From Streptomyces sp. NBC_00287 (GTDB lineage: Bacteria > Actinomycetota > Actinomycetes > Streptomycetales > Streptomycetaceae), in NCBI RefSeq assembly GCF_036173105.1, contig NZ_CP108053.1, positions 6,634,001 to 6,698,000 on the forward strand: DNA of 64,000 nucleotides, given 5' to 3'. The notes below the pieces were generated by a model. It was not told the origin of the DNA and did not search any database. It saw only the letters and a program-made list of their open reading frames with translations. Positions 1-8,161 of this stretch are shown in pieces (positions within the stretch are counted from its first letter, which is position 1; every line of letters starts with the position of its first letter). The position numbers and the translations under genes are program-made.

Positions 1-1002
1 GGCCTGGCGCTCGGCGGGGTCGGTGCTCTTCAGACCCGCGACGAGCCGGACCATGTCGACGGTCTTGGCGGGCGGCGGGACGTACTCCTTGCCCTCGGCG
101 GCAGCCTTCTGGGCGGCCTCCTTGGCCATGGCCGCGCCCTTGGCCTTGATGTCCGTCTCGGCGTCTTCGAGCTTCTGCGCGTCCGCCTCGGTGCCACCGC
201 CGATGTACTCCTGGACGGCGATGCCCTCCAGGTATGCGTACGAGGTGAGGGCGACGCGCTGGCTGGCGAAGCTGCCGGTGCCCGGACCGGGCTGGACCAG
301 CATGTGCATGCCGATGGAGCGCTGGAGCGACAGGGACGCCTTGGTCAGCTCGATGGCGTAGACCGTACGGCCGTAAGAGGTGATGTTGCCGGTGCCGAGG
401 CCGAGCTCGTTGGCGAACTCGGTCAGCGGGTGGGCGACATCGACGTAGCCCTCTTCGGTCTCCACACCGGGGCGCTTGGTCGTGTACGCCTCTTCCCGCA
501 GCGTCGCGAGTGTGGGCTCGACCTTGCGGAACAGCGTCAGGCGGCGCTCGAGGCCGCCCTTGTCCGGCATGCTCTGGGCCGCCTCGTCGAAGGCGTCGGC
601 CGCGTCGTCCGTCTTCTTGCGGGCCGCGGTGACGACGTCCTTGTCCGTGTTCAGCAGGAGCGGCGCGGCCGTGGCGTCACGCTCGTTGTACAGGGCGTCC
701 GCGTAATTGAGGGAGGCCCGCACCAGGCGCGCGGTGTTCTCCGCGTCCTCGGCCTCCTGCCAGGTGTCGATCGAGCTCTTCACCTGGAAGCCGCCCATGA
801 CCAGGCCGACCAGCACGGGTATGAGCAGGATCGCGTTCAGCCGGGTCGGCACTCGCCAGTTGCGCGGGGAGAGACGGCCGCCGCTTGAAGCCGGCGCGGC
901 CGTTGGTTCCGATCCGGGCACAGGGGCGGGCGCCGCTCCGCGCGGCGGCGGGGTGAAGTTGCCCCGGGCCGACGGCTCGGGACCGTTCTTGCTTCGCCTC
1001 AC
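1..1002 (-). CDS. Nitrate/nitrite-sensor type histidine kinase (N-terminal part, truncated by window edge)
   Basis: The gene runs off the left edge; 334 codons are visible. A GTG start at 1002 follows a GGAAGG about 11 bases upstream. The first ~45 residues are Pro/Ala/Gly-rich and cytoplasmic. They lead into SPRNWRVPTRLNAILLIPVL and a hydrophobic segment (about residues 50-72), then a long helical extracytoplasmic region of the kind found in NIT-domain sensor kinases. The layout copies the N-terminus of CvnA at 2871-6545 (same RNWR..TRL entry to the first membrane helix), so this is a paralogue of the conservon kinase. HAMP and ATPase domains should lie beyond the window. No conservon B-D genes follow it inside the window. 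It is transcribed in the same direction as the conservon but separated from it by a 378-base gap with a hairpin, so it is probably its own unit. Confidence 0.8.
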   Translation of the reverse strand, partial: MRRSKNGPEPSARGNFTPPPRGAAPAPVPGSEPTAAPASSGGRLSPRNWRVPTRLNAILLIPVLVGLVMGGFQVKSSIDTWQEAEDAENTARLVRASLNYADALYNERDATAAPLLLNTDKDVVTAARKKTDDAADAFDEAAQSMPDKGGLERRLTLFRKVEPTLATLREEAYTTKRPGVETEEGYVDVAHPLTEFANELGLGTGNITSYGRTVYAIELTKASLSLQRSIGMHMLVQPGPGTGSFASQRVALTSYAYLEGIAVQEYIGGGTEADAQKLEDAETDIKAKGAAMAKEAAQKAAAEGKEYVPPPAKTVDMVRLVAGLKSTDPAERQA

Positions 1003-1060
1003 TCGACCAACAACCTTCCGGCGGTCGGCACCAACGTTGTGCCGCAGTGTCTCAGAGCCC

Positions 1061-1098
1061 AGTACGCCATCGACTGATGAGTACGTCATTGACTAATG
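1061..1098. repeat. 19-bp tandem repeat upstream of the sensor kinase (candidate operator)
   Basis: Positions 1061-1079 and 1080-1098 are abutting 19-base copies differing at three positions (AGTACGCCATCGACTGATG versus AGTACGTCATTGACTAATG). Each copy contains a near-palindromic CAT-N6-ATG core. They lie about 60 bases upstream of the kinase start at 1002, a plausible promoter-proximal place for tandem binding of a regulator. Function is inferred only. Confidence 0.5.
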
Positions 1099-1143
1099 GG
1101 CAGTTCAGGCATTCCAGCACGTCGACCTGCGCACTTCCAAACA

Positions 1144-1163
1144 GTGGAAAGCGTGGTTTCCAC
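1144..1163. promoter_or_regulatory. Inverted repeat GTGGAAA-N6-TTTCCAC
   Basis: Perfect 7-base arms with a 6-base spacer lie in the 378-base gap (1003-1380) between the conservon and the downstream kinase gene. The gap also holds the tandem repeat at 1061-1098 and the hairpin at 1202-1221. I see no gene in it. The repeat could be an operator or a weak RNA hairpin. Confidence 0.35.
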
Positions 1164-1201
1164 GTGATGTAAGCCCTAGATAAAACGGTCATAAAGCGCG
1201 A

Positions 1202-1221
1202 GCCCCGCCAAAAGGCGGGGC
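1202..1221 (-). terminator. Hairpin ending the conservon operon
   Basis: GCCCCGCC and GGCGGGGC form a perfect 8-bp stem around AAAA, about 160 bases past the cvnD stop. On the minus strand it is followed by an A/T-richer stretch but no long T run, as is common for Streptomyces terminators. Confidence 0.55.
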
Positions 1222-1380
1222 CTTCGTGCGCGCAGCGAGACCGGTTGACCGCGACGCGTGGCGGTACCACCCGATTCCTCTGCCGAAACGTTATGAACAC
1301 CGAAGCCGACCGTGTCAAAGGCCACAGCCGGCTCCGGGACATCTACGACAACTGCCGTACGCGACTGTTGACTTGATCGG

Positions 1381-1956
1381 CTACCTCAGGCGTGCCATCA
1401 GCGCGTGCTCGACCAGCGTGATCAGCGCACTCTTGGCATCCGAGCGGTGCCGGGCGTCCGTCGTGATGATCGGGGTGTCGGGGCCGATCTGCAGGGCCTC
1501 GCGCACCTCCTCGGGTGCGTAGGGCTGGTGCCCCTCGAAGCCGTTGAGCGCCACGACGAACGGCAGCCCGCTGTTCTCGAAGTAGTCGACCGCCGGGAAG
1601 CAGTCGGCCAGGCGCCGGGTGTCCACCAGCACGATCGCGCCGATGGCGCCGCGCACCAGGTCGTCCCACATGAACCAGAAGCGGTCCTGCCCGGGCGTAC
1701 CGAACAGGTAGAGGATCAGGTCCTGGTCGAGCGTGATGCGACCGAAGTCCATGGCGACCGTGGTGGTCGTCTTGCCTCCGGTGTGGGTGAGGTCGTCGAT
1801 GCCCGCGCTCGCGGACGTCATGACGGCCTCCGTGCGCAGCGGGTTGATCTCGGAGACGGCGCCGACGAACGTCGTCTTGCCGACGCCGAAGCCACCCGCC
1901 ACCACGATCTTCGCGGAGGTGGTCGCCCGGCCTCCGTCAGAGCTTGCGAAGTCCAC
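1381..1956 (-). CDS. cvnD: Conservon small GTPase CvnD
   Basis: A 191-residue Ras-like GTPase, the fourth member of the conservon. The P-loop GGFGVGKTT lies near residues 21-29. A G3-like LFGTPGQDRF (replacing DxxG) is near residue 85, and a VVALNGF segment stands where NKxD would be. The degenerate G4 is usual in this family. The GTG start at 1956 overlaps the cvnC stop by 20 bases, so the two are translationally coupled. In studied conservons the D protein associates with the kinase-like A protein through B and C in a membrane-peripheral complex resembling a eukaryotic GPCR/G-protein module. That role is family knowledge, not visible here. Confidence 0.92.
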   Translation of the reverse strand: MDFASSDGGRATTSAKIVVAGGFGVGKTTFVGAVSEINPLRTEAVMTSASAGIDDLTHTGGKTTTTVAMDFGRITLDQDLILYLFGTPGQDRFWFMWDDLVRGAIGAIVLVDTRRLADCFPAVDYFENSGLPFVVALNGFEGHQPYAPEEVREALQIGPDTPIITTDARHRSDAKSALITLVEHALMARLR

Positions 1957-2335
1957 TGAGCACCCTTTCGAGCAGTGTCACATCAGGTGCACCGCCGTTG
2001 TTCTCGTCGCCACCCGGCTGGTGGATGGCGACAAGGCCCGCCTCCGCGAGGTCCGCGACGAGGATCCGGGCCACACCGAGAGGCATCGCCAGCAGCGCCG
2101 AAACCTCGGCGACCGACTTCACCTCACGGCACAGATGGCAGATCCGCTGGTGCTCCGGGAGCAGCCCCATGAGCGCTGCCGGGTCGGCCGTGGTGCTGAT
2201 CAGGGCCTCGATGGCCAGCTGGTAGCGCGGCCGGGTCCGGCCGCCGGTCATCGCGTACGGACGTACCAGCGGCTGGTCGCCCTCATCCTCGTACGGCTCC
2301 GCGTACGGATCATGAGAGGCGTTGGGCGGGGTCAT
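1937..2335 (-). CDS. cvnC: Conservon DUF742 protein CvnC
   Basis: A 132-residue DUF742 protein. The N-terminal ~45 residues are acidic and Pro/Tyr-rich (YAEPYEDEGDQPLVRPYAMTGGRT, a family hallmark at the GGRT turn). A winged-helix-like core follows (HQRICHLCREVKSVAEVSALL, then LGVARILVADLAEAGLVAIH). The ATG at 2335 is preceded by CGGAGGATTC, an ideal ribosome site; longer in-frame extensions upstream lack one. The 3' end overlaps cvnD by 20 bases. Gap to cvnB is about 110 bases. Expected to be cytoplasmic and part of the conservon complex. Confidence 0.9.
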   Translation of the reverse strand: MTPPNASHDPYAEPYEDEGDQPLVRPYAMTGGRTRPRYQLAIEALISTTADPAALMGLLPEHQRICHLCREVKSVAEVSALLAMPLGVARILVADLAEAGLVAIHQPGGDENNGGAPDVTLLERVLSGLRKL

Positions 2336-2447
2336 GAATCCTCCGGGCGGGACAGCAAGTTGGTCAGTCGTGCCGTCTGACGGGGGCCGGTGGGGGGACT
2401 GTGGCGGCCTGACGGTGATTTGGTGAGGCGGGTGGATCCGAGGTCGG

Positions 2448-2861
2448 TCAGTGGAGCAGACTGCCTTGCAGCTCGGCACGCAGGTCGGGCGTGAGTACCG
2501 CACCCGCGCGGTCGACCAGCAGCGCCATCTCGTAGCCGACGAGGCCGATGTCGCACTCCGGGTGCGCGAGTACGGCGAGCGACGAGCCGTCGGAGACGGA
2601 CATCAGAAAGAGGAATCCTCTCTCCATCTCCACAACCGTCTGCGCCACGGTGCCGCCCTCGAAGATCCGGGAGGCTCCGGCCGTCAGCGAGGTCAGTCCG
2701 GACGCTACGGCCGCCAGCTGGTCGGCACGGTCGCGCGGGAATCCCTCCGACATCGCCAGCAGAAGACCGTCGGCGGATACGACGACGGTGTGGGACACCC
2801 CTGGGGTGTTGTCCACGAAGTTGGTGATCAACCAGTTGAGGTTCTGTGCTGCCTGGCTCAT
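2448..2861 (-). CDS. cvnB: Conservon roadblock/LC7 protein CvnB
   Basis: A 137-residue roadblock/LC7-fold protein beginning MSQAAQNLNWLITNFV, with the conserved VSHTVVVSADGLLLAMSEG strand-turn and GYEMALLVDRAG near the C-terminus. Roadblock proteins act as scaffolds or regulators for small GTPases, matching CvnD downstream. The start is uncertain by three codons. An in-frame TTG at 2870 has AGGAG six bases upstream (better spacing) and abuts the cvnA stop at 2871. The ATG at 2861 matches the usual family length. Either way it is tightly coupled to cvnA. Confidence 0.9.
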   Translation of the reverse strand: MSQAAQNLNWLITNFVDNTPGVSHTVVVSADGLLLAMSEGFPRDRADQLAAVASGLTSLTAGASRIFEGGTVAQTVVEMERGFLFLMSVSDGSSLAVLAHPECDIGLVGYEMALLVDRAGAVLTPDLRAELQGSLLH

Positions 2862-2870
2862 CGGGCTCAA

Positions 2871-5800
2871 CTAACGCTCCTGCTGGTGAGTGGGGCTCGG
2901 GAAGCTGCCGGTCTGGCCGGAGCCAGCCTGACGACCCTGTGCGATACCCCGACGGAGATTGGTCAGCCGCCCGCGCACGTCATCAGGCGCACGCGAGACC
3001 TGCGGACCGGTTTGGTGCTGTTGCTGCTGAGCCGTGCCCGGGACGAGGTTCGCCCTGGGCACCCGGCGCGGAAGGCCGGAGGTGGTGACGCCGCCCGCGG
3101 CCGGCTGCCGGACGCGCTCTGCCTGCCGAACGAGATCGTCGTTCGGCGAGCTGCGCCAGGAACCGGTGTTGGCGGGACGCTGTGGAGCCGGTGCCGGAGC
3201 CTGCGGTGCCTGGGCCGGAGCGGGAGCAGCGCCGTTGGGCTGCTGGCCCTGGCCCTGCTGTGCCTGCTGGCCGTGGAACCAGTTGGTCTCCAGCGTGTCG
3301 TACAGCGGCGTACGTCCGTCACCCGGACCCGCTGCCGGCGGCAGCGCCTCGGGCTCGGGACGGTTCGGCCGCTGCTGCGGACGCTGTGGGGCCGGCTGAC
3401 GCGGGGGGCCGAAGTCGGCCGGGCCGCCCTGCTGGGGCCGTTCGAACTGACCCGTGGTGGACGGGTTCTGCCGACCGGGCATCTGGTGCTGTCCGGTCGA
3501 GCCGTTGTCGTAACCCTGCGGGGCCGGGAACTGCCCCGTGGGCTGTCCGCCGGACGAGCCGTAGACGTCCGGGCGGACGAACTCGCCGGTGTTCTGACCC
3601 TGCGGAACGTTCGGGCGCGGGTACTGGCCCGTGTTCTGCGGGGAGTCGTAGGAGCCGAAGTCAGCGGGTCCCGCCGGGGCCTGGCGGCCGTCGCCGCGCG
3701 GGATCGCCGGCATCTCGGTGGTCGCGCCCGGCCCCTGCCGGTCGTCGATCCGCGGCATCCGGGAGGTGTGCGCCGGGTCCTGCTCGTCATGCCCGCGCGG
3801 GGTGTCCAGCGAGGCACGCGGCACCGGCGGCTGGGCGTTCTCGTCGCTCCAGCTCGGGGTGCGCGGCTGCGAGCCACCGGCGCCGGGCAGTTCGGCCCGC
3901 GGGCCACCGCGACCGCCCGGCAGCTGCGGCCGACGGCCACGACGGCCGCCGCCGCTCTTCTCGTTCGGGGCCTGCTGCGGGGAGGCCGATGCGGGACGGC
4001 CGCCACCGAAGGCGTCCTGGGCCTGCGGGGCACCGGTGCCCGCGGCCTGGAGGCCCTGCGGGGCACCCGGCGCCTGGCCGAAGCCCGCGGGGGACGGCGG
4101 AGCCTGACGGTTCGGCGGGGGTCCGGCCGGAGCCTGCGGCACGCCCTGGCCCTGCGGTCCACGCGGGGCACCGGGACGGCCGCCCGAGTCACGGCCGGGC
4201 AGCGCGGCCCGCGGTCCCTGACCGGCACCGAGCCGGCCACCGGAGGGCGCACCGGCACCGAGGGCACCGGCACCCGGCGCACCGGCGCCGAGGGAACCGC
4301 CCTGACCGGCCGAGCGCCGGGCGGCGGCCGCACCGGCGGCGGCCTGCGCGGCGGCGGGACCGCCGGACGAGGGGCCGCCCTGGCCGGGCTTGCCCGGAGC
4401 GGGCTTCTTGCCGCCCTGGGCGACGTCGACGGGGAGCATGACCAGCGCGGTCGTACCACCGGAGTCGGACGGGCGCAGCTGAATACGGATGCCGTGCCGC
4501 TGCGACAGTCGACCGACCACGAACAGACCCATGCGGCGGGAGACGGAGACGTCCACGGTGGGCGGCGAGGCGAGCCGCTCGTTGATCGCGGCGAGGTCCT
4601 CGGGGGACAGGCCGATACCGGTGTCGTGGATCTCGATCAGCACGCGGCCGTCGGGCAGCGCGTGACCGGTGACCTTGACCTTGGTCTGCGGGGAGGAGAA
4701 CGAGGTGGCGTTCTCCAGCAGCTCGGCGAGCAGGTGCACGAGGTCGTTGACCACACGGCCGGCCACTTCGGTGGTCGGCACGGAGGCCAGTTCGATGCGC
4801 TCGTACTGCTCCACCTCGGAGGCGGCGGCGCGGAGCACGTCGACCAGCGGGACCGGGCGGGTCCAGCGGCGGCCGGGCTCTTCACCGGCGAGAACGAGGA
4901 GGTTCTCACCGTTACGGCGCATGCGGGTCGCGAGGTGGTCGAGCTTGAACAGGGAGGACAGCTGGTCCGGGTCGGCCTCGCGGGACTCCAGTTCGGAGAT
5001 GAGCGAGAGCTGACGCTGGATAAGACCCTGGGAGCGGCGCGAGAGGTTGGTGAACATCGCGTTGACGTTGCCCCGCAGCAGGGCCTGCTCGGCGGCGAGG
5101 CGGACCGCCTCGCGGTGCACGTCGTCGAAGGCCGCGGCCACCTTGCCGATCTCGTCCCGGGAGTGCACACCGACCGACTCCACGGAGGTGTCGACGTCCT
5201 GCGGGTCCGACTCGGAGAGCTGCTTGACCAGCTCGGGCAGACGGTCGGAGGCGACCCGCGTGGCGGTCTCCTCCAGGCGGCGCAGCGAGCGGATCATGGA
5301 CCGGGCCACCACGAAGGCGCCGACCAGCGAGACACCCAGCACCAGCAGGATCAGCGCACCGGAGATGATCGCGTCGCGCTCGGAGTCGTTGCGCAGCTCG
5401 CGGGCCTTCTGCTCCATCTGCTCCAGCAGAGTCCGCTCGATGTTGCCCATCTGCTCGATCTTGATCGAGCTGTCGTCCACCCAGTCCTTGTACGAGCGCC
5501 GGTCCACCGTGGCCAGACCACTGGTGATGGCGCGGTCGCCGTAGGTGTCGGTGGCCTGGATCGTGGAGTTGCCCTCTTCGACCGGCTTGAGGAGCTCGGC
5601 GGCGCCCTCACCGCCGTAGATGGCCTTGAAGCTGGCGAGTTCGGAGGTCTGGCTGGCCAGCGCCGACTGGGCGTAGAGCCGGTCGTTGTCCGAGAGGCTG
5701 CCGGAGGACTTGGTGTTCACCGGCAGGGCCGCGGCGAGCACCGCGCGCTGGATCGAGGCGTACTCCTTGGCGGAGGAGAAGGCCGCGAGCGCGCGGGTGC

Positions 5801-6545
5801 GCTGGATCATGTCGGGGTTGCTGGTGGCCTCGGCCATGTCCTGGGAGAGGTCCAGCAGGTGCTCGATCAGCCGGTGGTAGGCCTCGACGGTCTGCGTGGA
5901 GTTGTCATCCGCCTGGTACGCGTCCTGGCGGATGCCGCTCAGGGTGCGCAGGTCGCGGACGACACCGACGAGGGTGTCGTGGACGCCCTGGAGGTTGCCG
6001 TCGGAGGTGTCGACCTCTTCGGCGGACTCGATGAAGTTCTCGCGCAGCCGGTCGGTCTTGTCGGTGTAGCCCTTGACCGTGTAGCCGGTGGCCTTCTCAC
6101 CGTGCGCCAGCGGACCCGCGGACTGGTCGCGCTCCTCCTGGAGTGCGGCGGCCAGCTCGGTGGCCTGCTTGGTCATGTCCGTGAGCAGCTTCATGTTGTC
6201 GAGCTGCTGCATGTCGTCCATGGAGTCGCTGATACGCAGGGCGCCCAGCGAGGTGGCCGCGACGACCGGGAGAGCGAGCAGCGACACCAGGCGCGTGGAG
6301 ATACGCCAGTTGCGCAGGGCTATTCGCGGGCCGGGGTTGGAGGGACCCTTCGGCGGCTTGACCGCCGGGGTCGTGGGGCCCGCCGAGGACGGTCCGCCGG
6401 GCGCGCCGGGGCGCCCCGTGCCGTCACCTGCCGAGCCCGGGTTCTGGGCGTGCTGGGGCGAGGGACTGCCGGCATTGGGGCCAGTCCCGCCGTGCAGCTC
6501 CGGCTCCGCCGAAGCACTGCCATCCCTCTTGAAACGTCCCTGCAC
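2871..6545 (-). CDS. cvnA: Conservon sensor histidine kinase-like protein CvnA
   Basis: A 1224-residue membrane kinase. The N-terminus is Pro/Gly-rich (1-75), with membrane helix 1 near 84-104 and an extracytoplasmic helical NIT-type sensor domain (~105-390). Membrane helix 2 is near 393-414, followed by HAMP (~415-490). The dimerisation/phosphoacceptor-like segment has LDHLATRMRRN (~534-545). The ATPase domain shows the N box ELLENATSFS (~607-616), the G box DTGIGLSPED (~641-650) and GLFVVGRL. From ~715 to the end (500 residues) it is low-complexity Pro/Gly/Gln/Ala, including a run of TGQ/TGE-F/Y/H repeats. GTG start at 6545. First gene of cvnABCD. The C-terminal tail is much longer than the ordered kinase and is probably disordered. 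Confidence 0.93.
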   Translation of the reverse strand: MQGRFKRDGSASAEPELHGGTGPNAGSPSPQHAQNPGSAGDGTGRPGAPGGPSSAGPTTPAVKPPKGPSNPGPRIALRNWRISTRLVSLLALPVVAATSLGALRISDSMDDMQQLDNMKLLTDMTKQATELAAALQEERDQSAGPLAHGEKATGYTVKGYTDKTDRLRENFIESAEEVDTSDGNLQGVHDTLVGVVRDLRTLSGIRQDAYQADDNSTQTVEAYHRLIEHLLDLSQDMAEATSNPDMIQRTRALAAFSSAKEYASIQRAVLAAALPVNTKSSGSLSDNDRLYAQSALASQTSELASFKAIYGGEGAAELLKPVEEGNSTIQATDTYGDRAITSGLATVDRRSYKDWVDDSSIKIEQMGNIERTLLEQMEQKARELRNDSERDAIISGALILLVLGVSLVGAFVVARSMIRSLRRLEETATRVASDRLPELVKQLSESDPQDVDTSVESVGVHSRDEIGKVAAAFDDVHREAVRLAAEQALLRGNVNAMFTNLSRRSQGLIQRQLSLISELESREADPDQLSSLFKLDHLATRMRRNGENLLVLAGEEPGRRWTRPVPLVDVLRAAASEVEQYERIELASVPTTEVAGRVVNDLVHLLAELLENATSFSSPQTKVKVTGHALPDGRVLIEIHDTGIGLSPEDLAAINERLASPPTVDVSVSRRMGLFVVGRLSQRHGIRIQLRPSDSGGTTALVMLPVDVAQGGKKPAPGKPGQGGPSSGGPAAAQAAAGAAAARRSAGQGGSLGAGAPGAGALGAGAPSGGRLGAGQGPRAALPGRDSGGRPGAPRGPQGQGVPQAPAGPPPNRQAPPSPAGFGQAPGAPQGLQAAGTGAPQAQDAFGGGRPASASPQQAPNEKSGGGRRGRRPQLPGGRGGPRAELPGAGGSQPRTPSWSDENAQPPVPRASLDTPRGHDEQDPAHTSRMPRIDDRQGPGATTEMPAIPRGDGRQAPAGPADFGSYDSPQNTGQYPRPNVPQGQNTGEFVRPDVYGSSGGQPTGQFPAPQGYDNGSTGQHQMPGRQNPSTTGQFERPQQGGPADFGPPRQPAPQRPQQRPNRPEPEALPPAAGPGDGRTPLYDTLETNWFHGQQAQQGQGQQPNGAAPAPAQAPQAPAPAPQRPANTGSWRSSPNDDLVRQAERVRQPAAGGVTTSGLPRRVPRANLVPGTAQQQQHQTGPQVSRAPDDVRGRLTNLRRGIAQGRQAGSGQTGSFPSPTHQQER
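3444..3645 (-). repeat. Coding repeats: five TG[QE][FYH] motifs in the CvnA tail
   Basis: In the C-terminal tail of CvnA the motifs NTGQY, NTGEF, PTGQF, STGQH and TTGQF recur every 12-20 residues, separated by Pro/Arg/Gln-rich linkers. They look like short linear interaction motifs in a disordered tail. The function is unknown. Confidence 0.5.
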
Positions 6546-6776
6546 TAGCGTCGCAACCTCTGGACCAGGCGCCCCTCCGCGTGAACGGAAGGACGGTGTC
6601 GGCGTCGTAGGGGACGTCCTGAATTACGTCCCCTGATGGTCGTGAGTGACCGGCGCTGGCTCCCCCCTCCGCCGCCGCTCGGCGCTGCGTTGCGCCCGTG
6701 CGCCGGCTCGATCCCGCGGCGGTCCGTGGAATTCCAGCACAGTGCAGGATCTCCAACAAGGGCCGTGGGCCGAGCC

Positions 6777-6811
6777 GTGACCTAGGTGACACCTAGTGAG
6801 TGTCGAGTCAC
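6777..6811. promoter_or_regulatory. Clustered GTGAC/GTCAC elements upstream of cvnA (BldD-like)
   Basis: GTGAC (6777-6781), GGTGAC (6785-6790), AGTGAG (6795-6800) and GTCAC (6807-6811) lie within 35 bases, about 230 bases upstream of cvnA. Facing GTGA and TCAC half-sites resemble the binding motif described for the Streptomyces developmental repressor BldD. The 570-base gap 6546-7115 otherwise holds no gene that I can support. It separates the divergent conservon from the small gene at 7116. Confidence 0.4.
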
Positions 6812-7115
6812 CGGATGTAGAAAGTGATCTGCCCCAAAACGGACTTATAAGAGCGAGTCGTCAAGGGGTAGGGGGTGTCCCAGTCGCCATGATCAGGAGC
6901 GGAATGAGGGCTTCAGTGGGCCAATGTCCGTTTCGTTGGGGTGGGTTGTGGGCCTGATTTGACCGGTTTGGCCTTGAACTCGTGAGCAAACTCACATGCA
7001 CATCATGGGGTCTTCACGTCTTCCCCGGGGAATCGCATGTTTAGCCTGGCGCTTTACAAGAGGGTGCAATCTGCCAACTCTCTGCCCACCGCACACGACA
7101 GGGTTACGTAGAACC

Positions 7116-7304
7116 GTGAAGACGACGACGATGATCCGCACCATAGCCAACCCGCGGCGCACGACGCTGGCCCACCTCGAGGGCGCCGACGACCTGCAGA
7201 CCCCGGAGCAGCCGGAGCACTCCGTCGACCTCCCGGCCCAGACGGCGAACCCCCGCCGCACGATCCTGGACGAGATGCCGCTCTCCGCCACCGCAGCGGA
7301 GTAA
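7116..7304 (+). CDS. Small conserved-looking protein with duplicated ANPRRT motif
   Basis: A 62-residue unrecognised protein (from GTG 7116; ATG 7131 is five codons in). It contains two copies of one motif: TIANPRRTTLAHLE near the N-terminus and QTANPRRTILDEMP near the C-terminus, separated by an acidic Pro/Gln-rich linker. There is no membrane helix or signal peptide. No good ribosome site is visible. A TACGTA hexamer ending five bases before the GTG suggests a leaderless message, which is speculative. Third codon positions are GC-rich as in its neighbours, supporting coding. It stands alone, divergent from the conservon and upstream of the FAH-family gene. Confidence 0.6.
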   Translation: MKTTTMIRTIANPRRTTLAHLEGADDLQTPEQPEHSVDLPAQTANPRRTILDEMPLSATAAE

Positions 7305-7337
7305 TGCCGCGAGGTGCGGGCCCCCTTCCGCGTTAGC

Positions 7338-7356
7338 CTGGAGCGTCAGACTCCAG
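7338..7356. promoter_or_regulatory. Inverted repeat CTGGAG-N7-CTCCAG upstream of the FAH gene
   Basis: Perfect 6-base arms sit between a TAGCCT (-10-like, 7334-7339) and the GTG at 7385. It could form an RNA hairpin in the leader or bind a repressor. Weak evidence only. Confidence 0.3.
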
Positions 7357-7384
7357 CCGCTTAAGTCAAGGGGCCAAGCATCCC

Positions 7385-8161
7385 GTGCGCATCGCCAGAT
7401 TCTCCATCGACGGGAACGTCGCCTTCGGCGCGGTCGAGGGCGACAAGCCTGAAGAGCTCGTCCTCAACATCATCAAGGGCATCCCGTTCGCGGAATTCGA
7501 GCTCTCCGGCACCAAGGTGCCGCTGAGCAAGGTACGGCTGCTGCCCCCGGTGCTCCCCAACAAGGTCGTGGCCTTCGGCCGCAACTACGCCGAGCACGCG
7601 AAGGAACTGGGCAACGAGGTGCCGGACGCGCCGTTCGCCTTCTTCAAGCCGTCGACCTCCGTCATCGGTCCCGGCGACGAGATCCAGTACCCCCCCTTCT
7701 CCGAGGAACTGCACCACGAGGCCGAGCTCGCCGTGGTCATCGGCCGGATGTGCCGCGAGGTCCCGCGCGAGCGCGTCAAGGACGTGATCCTCGGCTACAC
7801 CTGCGCCAACGACGTCACCGCGCGGGACGTCCAGAAGCGCGAGAAGCAGTGGGCCCGGGCCAAGGGCTTCGACACCTCCTGCCCGCTGGGCCCCTGGGTG
7901 GAGACGGATCTCGATCCCGCCGACCTGACGATCCAGCTCACGGTCAATGGCCAACAGCGGCAACTCGGCCGCACCAGCGAGATGATCCACTCCATCGAGG
8001 ATCTGATCGTCAACATCACCGAGGCCATGACGCTGCTCCCCGGCGACGTGATCCTCACGGGCACCCCCGCGGGGGTCGGCCCCCTCGCTGTCGGCGACGA
8101 GGTCTCCGTCAGCATCGAAGGCATCGGCACTCTCACCAACAAGGTTGTCAAGCGTGGCTAG
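7385..8161 (+). CDS. Fumarylacetoacetate hydrolase family protein
   Basis: A 258-residue FAH-fold enzyme. The N-terminal ~55 residues form the small domain. The catalytic fold follows with VVAFGRNYAEHAKELG, the metal-binding HHEAELAVVIGR (E-x-E at about 119-121), GYTCANDVTARDVQ and the GDVILTGTPAGVGPL signature. The family uses Mg or Mn to hydrolyse, decarboxylate or isomerise acylpyruvates and 2-hydroxyhepta-2,4-dienedioate-type compounds. The exact substrate cannot be read from sequence. GTG start at 7385. Its stop overlaps the gltX start by 8 bases, so it is co-translated with gltX, an association I recall as conserved in Streptomyces. Confidence 0.9.
   Translation: MRIARFSIDGNVAFGAVEGDKPEELVLNIIKGIPFAEFELSGTKVPLSKVRLLPPVLPNKVVAFGRNYAEHAKELGNEVPDAPFAFFKPSTSVIGPGDEIQYPPFSEELHHEAELAVVIGRMCREVPRERVKDVILGYTCANDVTARDVQKREKQWARAKGFDTSCPLGPWVETDLDPADLTIQLTVNGQQRQLGRTSEMIHSIEDLIVNITEAMTLLPGDVILTGTPAGVGPLAVGDEVSVSIEGIGTLTNKVVKRG

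Noticed and set aside
2451..6548. 1365-codon open frame on the plus strand over cvnA
   Set aside because: Exact antisense of a gene with full domain evidence. Long antisense frames are expected in very GC-rich DNA, and the protein is low-complexity Arg/Gly/Val without motifs.
6992..7291. 99-codon minus-strand frame opposite the ANPRRT small gene
   Set aside because: Opposite-strand shadow with no motif or ribosome site. The plus frame has the internal repeat and better codon usage.
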